The notes under the pieces were generated by a model. That model searched no databases. It was not told where the DNA came from and was given only the letters and a program-made list of their open reading frames with translations. A stretch of 64,000 nucleotides of DNA. Source: Straminergon stramineum (taxonomy: Eukaryota; Streptophyta; Bryopsida; Hypnales; Calliergonaceae). The stretch spans positions 26,722,001 through 26,786,000 of the forward strand of contig OY987267.1 in the NCBI GenBank assembly GCA_963920665.1, read 5' to 3'. Positions 1 through 12,422 of the stretch are shown here, in pieces (position 1 is the first letter of the stretch; every line of letters begins with the position of its first letter). A program made the translations under genes and the position numbers.

Positions 1-599
1 TCCAGAACCTCTTTGCATTTAAAAAATACTTTAATTTTAAGTGAGAAAAGGTTGGATGAAGTTTGATTTCAATTTGGATGAAATTCTTTAATTAATAGTC
101 AAATTAGGTTTAGTCTTTGAATTAGGTAACTAACATAACTAAAAACTTAAACCTAAAATTTAGATTTATTTCGAGTAGTTTTACTATTTTTAATTTGTGG
201 ATGAAGGTTGTGATGTAGTTTCGGGATCGATACTTCATCCATTCATTTCTTTTATTAGGAAAGTCAGAATTTAACTTGCTTTACCATTTTGGAAAGGGCA
301 AATTACATTCTATAAAGTAGGTTAGATTGATGTTAGTTTGGATTTATCTTTTGATTAGTTAGTTAACCATAGTTTAAAAATTAGGATTAAAATGATTTAA
401 GTTCAATTTGGATATTTAAAACAAAGTGTCCATTGCTTGGAAGGCGCGAATTGAACTTAGATTAAGAACACCCTAAAGAAATTGATTTAACCAGCCGATA
501 GAACCCGTGTGCACGTTTTAACTCGAAGGGTGGAGTTTAAAACACTCACAAATGGTGCTAACTCTCTTGCTATACTTGGTTGCTTGGCCAGCTCTGGTA

Positions 600-1698
600 T
601 TGTCTTCACACTCCCTTGGATGGTCTTCTACAATTGACTCGAGAAGGGCTCTGTTGAATGCCGAAGAGTCTCTCTAGGTCCTTTAGGTCTTGGTGGAAGT
701 GGAAGTGATGAAGCCAGTTTAACTTGAGTTTCTGTATCGAAAGGAATTTCCGGAAAGTGAGTGAAATCGATGGCCCAGTCCAGATCAATACACCCTAAGA
801 ATTGGCGCATCTCCTTCAGCACTATCTCCATCCAAGATAAGAAATCAACAAGGATCCTCACTACCTTGGATCCGGTTAAATGCCCTTCCTTGATTGACCG
901 GTCCTGGACGAGGAAGGCTTTGATGATGAGATCTGAGGGTCTATCCTCCAAACTAGATAGATTCTTGACAAGTTGTAGAGCTTTCCTCTCCCTTTGTTTT
1001 GATGCGGCTATCTCCCCCTTTGCCCAATTCAACTAGGATTGGAGGTCATTCTTCTCCTTTTCCAGATCCCTGATCTGCTCCTCTTTTCGACTTAGCTCCT
1101 CTAGATCCGGTAGTCACTTCACTTCATCCAGGATGTCTTCTGGTTTGACCTTAAGCTCCTTTCCGATTGCCCTCAAGAGTCCCGCTAAGTTGTTGTGGTA
1201 CTCTTGTGCCTTCTTCTTCGCCCTCTTCTAGCTCTTCTTCTTCAAATTCCGGCTACTTCGCCTCAACTTCGTCTATGAGGCTATAATGCAAGATAGTGGA
1301 TCCGGTGTTGTATTCTACCATCTCTGCACTACTCAAAAGTTCTATGTGATGATAGAGGTGCTAAATAAGTAAGGACTAATAAGGCTAGTCTTAGCCTTTC
1401 CTACATGGGCAACGAGTTTGGAGACTATTGATGCAATAACCTTCCTCCAATGGATCGGTCTACCCTCCATTGCGCCAAAGATGGTGTTGGCCACTGTGAC
1501 CATAACCTGGGTAGGCTTTTCCAGATACAAGATCAGAATGAGGAATTCTAAGACTTGTCTTTGCCTTTCATCTAGATAGTCATTAATGGCATACCCCTCC
1601 TTAGCATGGGCCGGATTCTTAAACTTTCCGGCCATAAACTTATCAACTCGAGAGGCTAATCTGGATCTTTTCTTTGGGAATCCATAGACATTTGCCAA
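600..1698 (-). pseudogene. degenerate ORF pair of unknown origin, possibly transposon-derived
   Basis: Read on the minus strand, an open stretch starts at 1698 (residues MANVYGFPKKRSR) and runs about 118 codons, ending at 1342. A second open stretch of 134 codons covers 1032-628. Between them the translation remains Glu/Lys-rich but has stops and frame changes, so this may be one decayed coding unit. I do not recognise the family. The basic N-terminus, Lys/Arg-rich composition and repeat-rich surroundings would fit a gag-like or accessory ORF of a retroelement, but no zinc knuckle, protease, integrase or RT motif is visible. It could also be chance open frame. Confidence 0.25.
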
Positions 1699-4600
1699 AC
1701 CTCATCCATCCAAGTTCCGGGTCAACCCCTCATTGTCAGCTCGAACTGATTCGGAGCTCCTACGATGAGCTCCTAAATCATTCGCTCATTTTTCAAAGTC
1801 CATGGCCTAAGTAATAATCCGACACACCCAATGCTGCTTAGGTTGTCTTCTAATTGTGACCAGTCACTCTACCTTTACGGAATGGTAGGACAGACCATCT
1901 GTGTAGTAACTACAAGTTTACTGCTACTTCCCTCCGCCATTGGGAATCGGAACTAAGAAGAGATCCAGTGTGGACAACACTGTTCTTACTTCCCTCTCTG
2001 CTGCACGATCACTAACTCACAACTCTTTCTCTCAACTATACGAGTGCAAACATGTGTGGAAGAAAGAGGGAGGAGAAATGAAGGTGGTGGGGTTTAAGTA
2101 CCCGTCATCCTACTGACCATTCCCGATAGGAGACCGTTTACCAGAACGGTTCCCTAGATTCCTAGACCGGAACTCTAGGACGCAAGCTATCTCTATCCGG
2201 GTTTCCGAATCCAAACCCATTCTGGATTTGATTACGAAATACTTGGATCATTCTCTCAGCCTTAGTGTAATGTTTAAGCTAAATAGATTCTAATTCCGTT
2301 TGCCTAGTTAAAATTTTGAAAAATTCCATACTATAATAGTTCTATTTTATACTAACTTAGTAGGTTCCAAGTTTCCATCTCGTGACAATTTGCATAAATT
2401 CCACATTTAATGAAGAAATACTTGAAAAATTTAGAGTTTGAAAAATTAGATTTCGGTATACACCTCTCCTACCAAATTGTATTCCTTGTCAACTTTCAAA
2501 TCTCCTATTGTCAAAAGTAATAGCTTGAGTCATAAACTCCTCCAAAGTATTCACTCTTGGCAAAGTGATTGTTATAGATGACCCATTTCTGGTCAACTTC
2601 CTATTTTTGTGGGTTAAGATGTTTTGTTTTTGATCAATTGTAATTGGAAATAGAACTCCTATTGTTTTAGGTGACAACTCATGCATCATAAGCAACACAA
2701 TTGTAGAGGAGGTGTACATTGAAAGCATAGAATGATCACAAGATATGCATTGAAAGCTACAATTAACACTTACATTGAAGCATTGTCAATTTTGTAACCA
2801 ACCTATGCTTGGAAATAAGGTGACATATATAACAAGAATAGATTGGATAGAATCTTTACAAAAAGAATTCATGGTTATTTTGTTTTTTAGGAAAGAAATG
2901 TAAAAAAATTAGAAATCCTTTCAAAATTTATTTTCTGAATAGAGAAATTCTTCCCCTTACTATACCCACACTGCAGATTTATTGAATTATATAATTGATT
3001 GGAATAGATTGGCTACCTTAATAGGACATCCACATCATAACTATAGACAAACCAGAACTAGGTAAAAATGGTTTGGTCATTCTACTGTTACTATTGAAGG
3101 TCATACATAAGTTGTTGGAATTCAACAACATAGATAGATGAAATGCATAACTTTGCCTCAAATTTCGCCTTTTAGGCTCTTAGAATCTATCATGACTACT
3201 ACTTTTGAATGTTGTAGAAAATGCTTCCATAAATGGCCCCATATCATGAGGTAATGGTGAATTTTTTTTCCATTAATAGAAAAAAAACAAGAAATGAAAC
3301 AATAGTCCTATATGAAACAATATCCACAAAACCAATTCAATAAGATAATCCATCAAGCTAACTAGTGCAATGCATATACATGAGTTGCAACTCCATCAAA
3401 AAAGCCACAAAACTTGGATCCTACCCCAATGTCCCATCTAACTTCTCAAGTATACCAATATTTGAGTCCTTTGTACTAAAAAACAATGTGAACCAACGAA
3501 AATATGTTCAAACAAATTAATGGAATGCTTGAGAATATGGGAATTATGACATCATACCTTAAACTAAACAAATATAAACTACCACACAATCCCCCCAAAA
3601 TGAACATCAACACCTAAAGTATAGGATAGTTCTATACACAACAATCATATATGAGGCCCAAACTCATATGGTATGGCTTACTACAAACAAGACAACAATT
3701 CCAAGTGCTTCCAAATACATAGGAAAGGATCAAATTTTCCACCAGACAAACAAAAATATACAACAAAAATTCAAAACAACACTTATGAGGCCTAACATAA
3801 CATGGTCACACACATCATATAGGCCTCACGTGGCAATGGGATACAAACCCCATATCAAAATCAGTTGTTAAGATACATTCAAAAATAAAAAATGTACAAA
3901 ATCTAGTCTGCAAGGCTAGAGTAGCCACCAAAAGACAAAGTTTATGGAGCAATTTCATTTTTCCCTATCCCCACATCATCAAAATTACACACAATTTCAC
4001 ATGCATTTAGATTGAGTGAAAATAGAATAGAGACTAGGAGGGCTAGAATTGGGTTGCAATATGAAAATTTCATAAAATACAATAGATGTAGTATACACAT
4101 GGCAAAAGATTCACTCTTTTCTCCAAAACTTGAGGTACACTATGGGATTACCATTGGAACAATATAAGGAATTTAAAGAGCCACTCTAGCATGAAAAAAA
4201 CCCAAGTTGAGTCCAATTGTGGTCCACATTGAGAAACTATACATTATACGTTTTTGCTCATTGCTTAGACCACCTATAATGAATGTAATCCTACTATCCT
4301 ATTCCTGTGGACCAAAATACATGTGAAATATCCCCTGATATGCCGTTCTTTTGCAAATAAAATTGGTGAATCCACTATGCCGTCTACACATGTGCAAAGA
4401 CCATGGGGGTGAAAATGGGCTATCCTACCTTACAACCTAAAAACTCGTTCAAATAAGGTGGATTGGTAGAACAGCAAGAAACACAAATGAGAGATTGCAC
4501 AAGAGCGGTCTTGAGACGGACATTATAATTGGCAATGACTGCTGTAGTAAGAATCAAAATAATACACTGACACTGCCTGGTTCATTCAAGTACAACCCTT

Positions 4601-4829
4601 GCTCATTTCACGTCGAAACATTCGCGTCAAGATATGAGACCTACTCAGAAGCGGGGAGAATAACTCTTTGATCCAACAAAACTCGAAACAGCTGCAGCAG
4701 CAGCAATAAACTTGTACTTCCTAACCTGAACCAAAGAACCTAAATTTGAACTGCAGACGAAACCTTGACCATACTTGCTGCCACGGAACATCATAGATAC
4801 AATATACTGACTACCTCGTAGTTGATATT
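1699..4829. other. AT-rich spacer without recognisable genes
   Basis: About 3.1 kb of AT-rich sequence with only short open frames (for example 79 codons, minus, 2728-2489) that match nothing I recognise. No complete transposon with paired ends was found here. The part next to 4829 probably contains the 3' untranslated region of the beta-adaptin gene, since no other gene intervenes. Confidence 0.5.
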
Positions 4830-7800
4830 CTACTTCAAAAGGGACTCAATGGCTTCAAAGAACAATGGTGCCATTTCTGGGGTTGGTGTCTTCACTGCAC
4901 ACTTCACACTTGGAGAGCCCACTTTGCAGGTGAGTTCTACAAGGAATGGAATGCTTGGAGGCACTTTGCCAGAGAGGTATAAAACCTGCAATTTCACAGC
5001 TCCCAAATAAGCCAATGCAACATTAATCGAACTTGTGCAACACAGATTCATATCCACAATAGTTTTCGATATAAATGAATGCTCATTACTTTGTTGTACA
5101 ATACTGTGATTTCATATCCAAATAAGCACCCAACAGAAAACAAAAACTTCCAGAATGCAGACAGACATACCTCTTGGTTGGTGTCCTTCAGCACCCGCCG
5201 TGCGATGTAGAAAAGATTAGTAGTAGCAAGTTTCTCCAAAGTGGCATCAACGTTTGTAATCACGGCATTCGGCAGGTCCTTAGATACCTCGTGGGAATCA
5301 GGCAGTGCCTTCCAAGTCTGGTACAATTTTTTTGCTTTTGCAAGATTAGGCAAACAGATTTGCGAAGGAAAAGCAGGCAAGAAAATCCGACAAAGCTCAG
5401 AATATCCTTGAAAGGAAGAGCAGGCTCACATTGAATTCGTACAAACTCTTGCAAATACCTATGCTCTAAAAAACAACCCAACAGGTTTGCAGGAAGAATG
5501 GTACCTCCAAGAACGATCCCCTTTCCATCCGGCCGTCTTCAACAAAAAGTACTTGCAACGGAATTTTGTCGGTAAAGTACCAGACAGGCTGCTGGTTGTT
5601 CTTAACAGCTACTTGAAGCGCGGAGTTGGGAGGACCCTCTGAAACGTTTTGAAAAAGAACCATAGGCAGCAAGGTGCTTGCAGAGCCAGATGGCTGAATA
5701 ATAGGTACCTATAAACATGATGGAACGATGGTCAGTCTTTATGGCCCAGGGCCAAACAACTACAAAGATGGAGTTTGTGCCAAAAACGTGAGCCCGTATT
5801 TCTACTGACGTAAAAGTATGCATCACCGTAGCATTACCCGATATCCATATTCAAGAGTAAAAGCTCCAGAGTTATGAACACTTCAAACAAACAAATCGAG
5901 AGATGAACCTGAAGAGGTCCTCCTGCAGCAAGACCAAACGTATTCTTGTTGAACTGAATCATGAATTTATCCAAAGGAGTTTGAGTATGATTCTCGAATT
6001 TGAGATTGTAGAACACTTTTCCTTCACGCCTTGTCAATTGGCCAGATATTTGCAAACCTTGGCCAGATGTGGCTGGAAAGAGAACAGGAAGAGGGGGCCT
6101 GTACACAAGTCATAAACAGCAGATGTTTTATAAAACTTGTTGGCGTATGTAGAACAAGATATCAAATCTGTAAAGCACTCAGGATATAAGCATGCCATAC
6201 AGAAACCATGACCGAAATCAACATAAACACAAAAATATTCATAGCAAAGGGAGTTGAAACACTGTGACAGATCATGTGTAACAGACGGACACCAACCAGT
6301 GAAAAAGCAGAGCACCAAAGAGGACTTCCCAAATCAATTAATTCAGGACGCCTAATACGCGTGGGAGGCTTACTCTAAAGGAACAGCAGCAGTTGCAGGT
6401 CCAACTGGAACCAAGGCTGATTCAAATCCCATTAGGTCCCCTAACAAATCAGGTACAGGAGCTGGAGCAGCAGTTGCCCCTTTTCCAGCAGCAGGCACAG
6501 CCGCACCAGTAGTGGATGGCACTGGTGCACTTGATGTGGCCATCTCCGGAACTGGAGCTGATGAATTGCCAGACCCGGAATCCAGGCCATCAGCATACTC
6601 ATCATCTTCCTCTCTTGCGGCCACTGCCCGTGCACGACTCACAAATGCATCAGCGCGCTTGTGATAAACAGATGCAAGTGTGGCGATATTAGCCAGCAAA
6701 TCATCTAGAAGAGATGGGTCTAAGTTATTGGAATCATCACTGATTGTAGGCTTCTCAGCCAAAACAACGTCTTTTGCAGCCTGGAAGGAACATCCAAGCA
6801 GTTAGTTTCATCTCAAAGTTTCACACAACACTGATTTTAATACAGAACACCATTGTCAAAAAGAATCCAAATGCAATGCGGCACATGAATTAAAATCTCC
6901 GCATCCTGCCAAAAAACTTCCATCACAAAAATATGATGCATAGGCCGATATCCGCTTGTGCCAGGGGTATCACAATTCATCCTGTTACTAAAGACCCCGC
7001 AATATTCATGGGAAGATTTAGCAAAGGGAATAACAACACACCTCAGGGTCTGTAGAAAGGAGACGCCAATACACATATGCACGATCACGCAAGTCTGGAT
7101 TATCGGTTTCTTGCGTAGCATTGTTCAGCACAACCTGGACATGAGAATACGGTTCAGCATGTTACTCATATCTCACATTTAGCGCCATGTGGCCCTTCTA
7201 AGAACTTCAAACGCCCATTGCTTGCAGCCAAACTGCACATGACAACATTCACAAGCAGTGTACTAGCGTCCTTAAAAAACACGAGGAAGCCCAAATCAGA
7301 GTGGTGAATCTGAAGGCAAGAGAAGTACCTGAATCATCTGTTGGGGACCCTCAGTAGGCTTCTTCAGAAAAAGCTTCACAGCAGCAGTAAGAAGTTGCAA
7401 CTGCACCTGGGCAGGTTCTTCAGGGAAAGTTTCAAGAAAACTTTCAAGTAGCTCGTCTGCATTGTCAATACGCTCAGCATATTCACCTATTATCCATATC
7501 ATAGATGCCTGCATACGGAGCCAAAACATTATATCATTAAACCTTGGAATCTTAACGGATCCAAATTAACAATAACAAGTGAATAATGTAACGGTGTGCA
7601 TAAAAAAGACAAACCAACCACAAAGCATTGATCAAAGGGCAATATAAAAGAGTATATATGTCCCAAGTCCAAAGCAATACCTTCGCTTCAGGCTCGTCAA
7701 GAGTGTCCAAACTTTCACAAAGTGTAGCAATAATGGACTCATACCTGTTCACAGGACAATTGAATACCCATTAGCCCCAATAAAAGAAGCCAACACTCCA

Positions 7801-10800
7801 TCTACAAGCAAACACCAATTTTAACCGAACCAGAGAAAAGCACTCAAAACAACGGAACACCTTTCTAATAAAAAAAGAAAATTCCAGGGAAGTGTCCAAA
7901 ATCTAGCCGTGATCACTTACATATTAGGGTATCTTCGAAAAATATCCTTGATCACTATAATTGCTTCTTGAACAACGTAGTTGACCTTGATCTTGATCAG
8001 ATCCAAGAGTACATTAATACAGCGCTCAGCCGCCCGCTCCAATTTGATTGCACATCGTCCTATGGCCCGAACTGCTTTCCTCACAAAATCAACATCAACT
8101 TCCGTGGCATACTCCTTGAACTCCAAAAGAACCTGCATGAGGGAGCATGCTTATCAATTGATAGAATCCCACACGCTAAAGGTTCTACACAGACATATCT
8201 CTCTGTTTTCAGATGCCTGCATTGCACAGTATTAACACTTCACCTCTCCAGATTCAAACCCATTCTCAGAACAAGATCAGCATTCGAGAATAATACTAAT
8301 CTCAAAGAACTCCACCACATTGAGGGAAGAGATAGGTAACAAGACCTGATCGATATTGCGGTCAGAGGCGAGTTTGATCATTATCTCCAGCTTCTCCATC
8401 TTCACGTAAATAGGATCGTTGTACTTGCAGAAAAACACCTGTGGGCATGAGACAAACCTGCGTAAGATTGAACGGCTTGATCCGAAAACAAAAGAAACAG
8501 CTTGCATTGAATGTCGACTTAAACTGCAAATAAATTCAGCATCTCTTATTGCGTGTTGATCGCGTTACATAAGGCAGACTCGACAAACCATTCATCCTTG
8601 CTGGCATAATTAGTTCATCAGTTCAATGCACAAAAAATATGCCACGGACGTCTGCCATTGCTCCTCTGAATACCCCAGCTATAGACGCATTAATAGCAAA
8701 GAAAGGGCTTTCAGTGTGAACCTTGATCTCATGTGCAAGAATTCCAGGACGGCGCTGCACAATAAGATTGATATTGCGAAGTGCAACATACTGGATCTCA
8801 GGCTCTGCCGATAGAAGTGTCACCAAAGGTGGTGCCATCTTTTTACACAAGTTTCGCACAACATCTGTGCTGGTAATGAGCTCCATTTGTAGCAAGATTA
8901 CCTTCATACAAACACCAAGTCAGTATGACGTCGATAGTTAACGTGACTACAAAAAACCTTGGCAACTAGGTGACAGCAGCCCACCACAAGATCTCAACCA
9001 TCAACAATTGCTCAAGTACTGAGGAGTAAGACAGAGATGACTATCGAATCTGCCAGAAGAGGCAGAAGAAGAAGCAGGCAACAGGGACCACCACAGCTGT
9101 GAGAATTCACAAATACAGTACCTTTACGGCCGATAGAACTACAGCACAATTGGCATGCTGGAGGCGAGGAGTTATGCGTTCCACAATATTCTCAGCGTCA
9201 CGGATATCCTTTGCTTTGTATTTAGATAAAGCATCCAAAATAAAAACCTGGCCCCACCTGCAATCAGACTCTACGTTCAAAACAGTACTGCCTGTTTGCC
9301 ATGGATTTAAATAATCCTTCCCAGGGCTCTAATAACATTGGCGGTTTAACTGAAACAGTGCACTTGTAATCTGTTCTCGCGTAAGATGGATTTGAAGGTT
9401 AGGGTGATCTAAACCGACATGCCCAGAAACAGAAAAGCAATTAGAGAGCACGCACTCTGTGCACTCATTGAGAGCCGCCAAAAGCTTGAATAGTGTGTGA
9501 TTCGTGATCTCAAAAATATTCTTGCTGCTACCCTCTTGAATTTCAGCAAGTGCTGCCACAGCGTTTGCAACAACCATGGGATTGCTATCAGATATCATAT
9601 CCTTTAGGGACTCCAGAAACCCTCTGTCCTCTACCAGCTCTGCGTTGATGTCATGCAACTTCGCAACACAAACGGCTGCAGTCTTTCGAACGTAAGGATC
9701 ATCGTCCTGCAAAATCAACCGAGTTCAGAAAGCCAAGAATAACCAGAGAAAGATGGAAGTAAAAACACAAAATTCCCATCCCAGAGAAAGCACATGGACG
9801 ATAAAATAGGACCAGAGCAACCATTTAAATCAAAAGCGAGAAGGTGCTCTCGAGGCTGATGCAGCTGGGTGGAGCATGAATCTTGCAGGTGACTGTTTTA
9901 GATTCTACATCCTCTAATAATAAAGGAACACGCAGGCTAGCCTAAAAATCCCACCTACATCTCATTTCTAGCAGGCAAAATAGCTGCAATACCAAAAATC
10001 ACAATTACAAATATGAAAGCAAACGTACTTCAGACGAATAAAACATTATTAAGGCACTCAAGAGCTAACCTTCAGACACCTTTGAAGAGGGTCACACAGA
10101 TACTCTGTGATCTTGTCGACCCTGATACAACCCATTGTCCTCACAGCCAATGCTCGTATCAAAGGATTTGGATCTTGAGAATCCTGTGCAAGAAATCCAC
10201 CATCATCGTCATCATCATCAACGCCGGCATCTTAACCAAAATACCCCACACCCCATACGCTGCGTCAAATATAACTGAGCATCAGTGGATGAGAACCTGG
10301 AGACATCTTGCACGCTTAAAGTAGTAAAACAAACACACACATAAGGCATGCATATAACGTGCTAGTTTAAACTACAAACCTTCACAAATGTGTTCACGGC
10401 AAGTATCGCCAAGTCAGGGTGGCTCTTGGCATAGTTGATAAGGTACAAGTACACAAGCTTCTTGAGCTCCAAATTTTCGGTTTGCATGCAGTTGACCACA
10501 TCTGTGAACAGCATGGACACATCCTTACCAACGGTCATTGCAGCGATAACCTTCTTCACTGCATCCTTTTTTTTGTCCTGCAATATGCCACATCAAACAC
10601 AAAAGGTTATTCTGTGTCGCAAGGGATCAAGCACCAACGCCGAGTGCTCGGGTATTCACACTCAGCCAACCCCACTTGCAGTATAAGAGGATGAAGAAAG
10701 CCTCACTGGAAACAAAATCGTCGGCGATCAAAGAACAAAGTATTCACAAAAGACTTGTATGAAATGAAGCACAGTTCGATGAGCTTTCCTATCAAGAAAC

Positions 10801-11985
10801 ATATGCAGCAAGCCACACCAACTGCATGATCTAAGCTGAGAAGAACGTGAGACGATGAAAAGAGGGATATATCTAGCAGGGTATGAGGTGAAGTCCAAAG
10901 GAACCAGTTCGGACGGCAAGTGCGAATCCTTACGGAGTAAATGCTAAAGAATGTACAACCACGATTGTGACAAGCTCACGACACTGCTGGATGCAGCAAT
11001 TAAGGTTCGATTACTGGTTCGGATGTAACAGTTACCTACAATTGACGAATTGTAGGATCAGCGTCACTAATGAAGCATGAAAATCTCCAGTAAGGGAAGT
11101 TATGAAGTTATGGAAGGTATAGGTGATCACGCAAACGTCGAGGGCATCCTAGAGACAGTGAGTAACTACTGAGCACTTTCTTGTGCCACCCACTCTCCAT
11201 GAATGGATCCATGGCATCAAAGAGACAGGCCATGCACTACATCCTTGCAGCTTCTAAGAATGCGGTCCCTTCCGCAAAACTGAATTGAGAAACCAAGGGT
11301 CGAACGGCAATCCTCCGGACCATTGATTAGCTTCTGGGAAGAGAGGCAGACAAGCTCCTTCGATGGCATTACTGTTTGATTGGGGTCCTGACCTATGTTC
11401 GACCAGAAAGACACCCTTGGGATGGAATTGATCAAACAAGGGATCACAGACGAGTAACTGGTTCCATCGGCATTGATCTCCGTTTCAAGAAATCTGCGAG
11501 ATTCGAACGGAAAGACTTGTCCCGGTCACCCCACCGTTTGACCTAAGCTAGCTCCCTGTTCCACAGTCCCGATCGAGAGCCCTTCGAGCTACCCCGCGAA
11601 CCGATCAGGGCTTTCAGTGGGTCCGCACAGAGCCACGACGAATGCCAACACTGCGGGAATGCCAGAGAGCCACTCTCGCTGCATAACGCCTAACCCTAAA
11701 TCAAACTCAAAAAAATCTGCACAGCGAACGTCTTCGCCACAGCAGCGTATTCACTGCAACCCTGAAGCGCGCAGTTCCGCAGGGGAGCGGAACACACCCC
11801 AATCTGTTCCCCAGGCGCTCGCCAATCCGGGGGAGCAGCGCCAATGGCGACACGGAGGAGACGTGGACCCCGGAACATGGCCGAACTGGCGAACGCACCT
11901 TGTACTGCGAATTGAGCTCCTCCTTGAGCTCATGGATCTCGCCCTTCTTGGTGGTGGTGAAATACTTGGCGTCATGGCCGCTCAT
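4830..11985 (-). CDS. beta-adaptin (large subunit of AP-1/AP-2 clathrin adaptor)
   Basis: Large beta subunit of the clathrin adaptor complexes that sort cargo at the trans-Golgi and plasma membrane. Sixteen exons with GT..AG borders join in frame: 11985-11899, 10577-10380, 10183-10070, 9706-9456, 9257-9122, 8901-8722, 8438-8346, 8132-7921, 7744-7681, 7508-7329, 7134-7042, 6780-6374, 6098-5909, 5708-5505, 5317-5171, 4985-4830. The product is 903 aa. The start MSGHDAKYF is the family start. Residues 1 to about 585 form the HEAT/armadillo trunk ([53 protein letters not shown]). An Ala/Pro-rich hinge follows (about 590-690, with [11 protein letters not shown]), then the two-part appendage ([41 protein letters not shown]). 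All trunk and ear blocks are present, so it is probably functional. Plants share one beta subunit type between AP-1 and AP-2, so the complex is not assigned. The first intron is about 1.3 kb; the others are short. Confidence 0.96.
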
Positions 11986-12422
11986 CGTGCCCCACGGGGG
12001 GTACCAAAAACCATGCAACACGGCAAAGGCGCCACGGCAGGAAGAAGGAGGGCGCGAGGGACAATGGACGTTTCACTGCGGGCGAGGATCGACGGATCGG
12101 TGCAACCAAAATGCGCTGCACCGCAGCAGCAGCAGCAGCAAGTTCCGTAATGGCTGAACTGTCGATATTATTATGAGTTCGTCTGCGGCTCGGTCAGTCG
12201 TCGTTCAGTGGAGAGACAGAGAGAGAGAGAGACAGAGAGAGAGGGAGCGAAGAGAAACGAGTCCAGCCAGCCAGCTCCCTCGCGGTAGTTAGTACGTTCT
12301 TCCGCGCCAGAGTCGACGACATTCGTTCACATGGATGAATGAAGAGACCTTCTCATCGTCCACCGCGACGAACTGAACCGAAAGAAGGGAAGACGCAGTA
12401 GTCCGAAGTCCCCGCTGAGTGG
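11986..12422 (-). promoter_or_regulatory. 5' leader/promoter region of the beta-adaptin gene with GA repeat
   Basis: GC-richer DNA directly upstream of the beta-adaptin start codon. It contains a GCA/GCT repeat (12126-12141) and a GA-rich microsatellite around 12211-12253 (CT-rich on the gene strand). Pyrimidine-rich leaders next to the start are common in plant housekeeping genes. No clear TATA box was identified; the transcription start is not determined. Confidence 0.45.

Noticed and set aside
11217..11460. Minus-strand frame of 76 codons in the first intron of the beta-adaptin gene
   Set aside because: No recognised domain, overlaps other frames, and lies inside an intron supported by splice sites.
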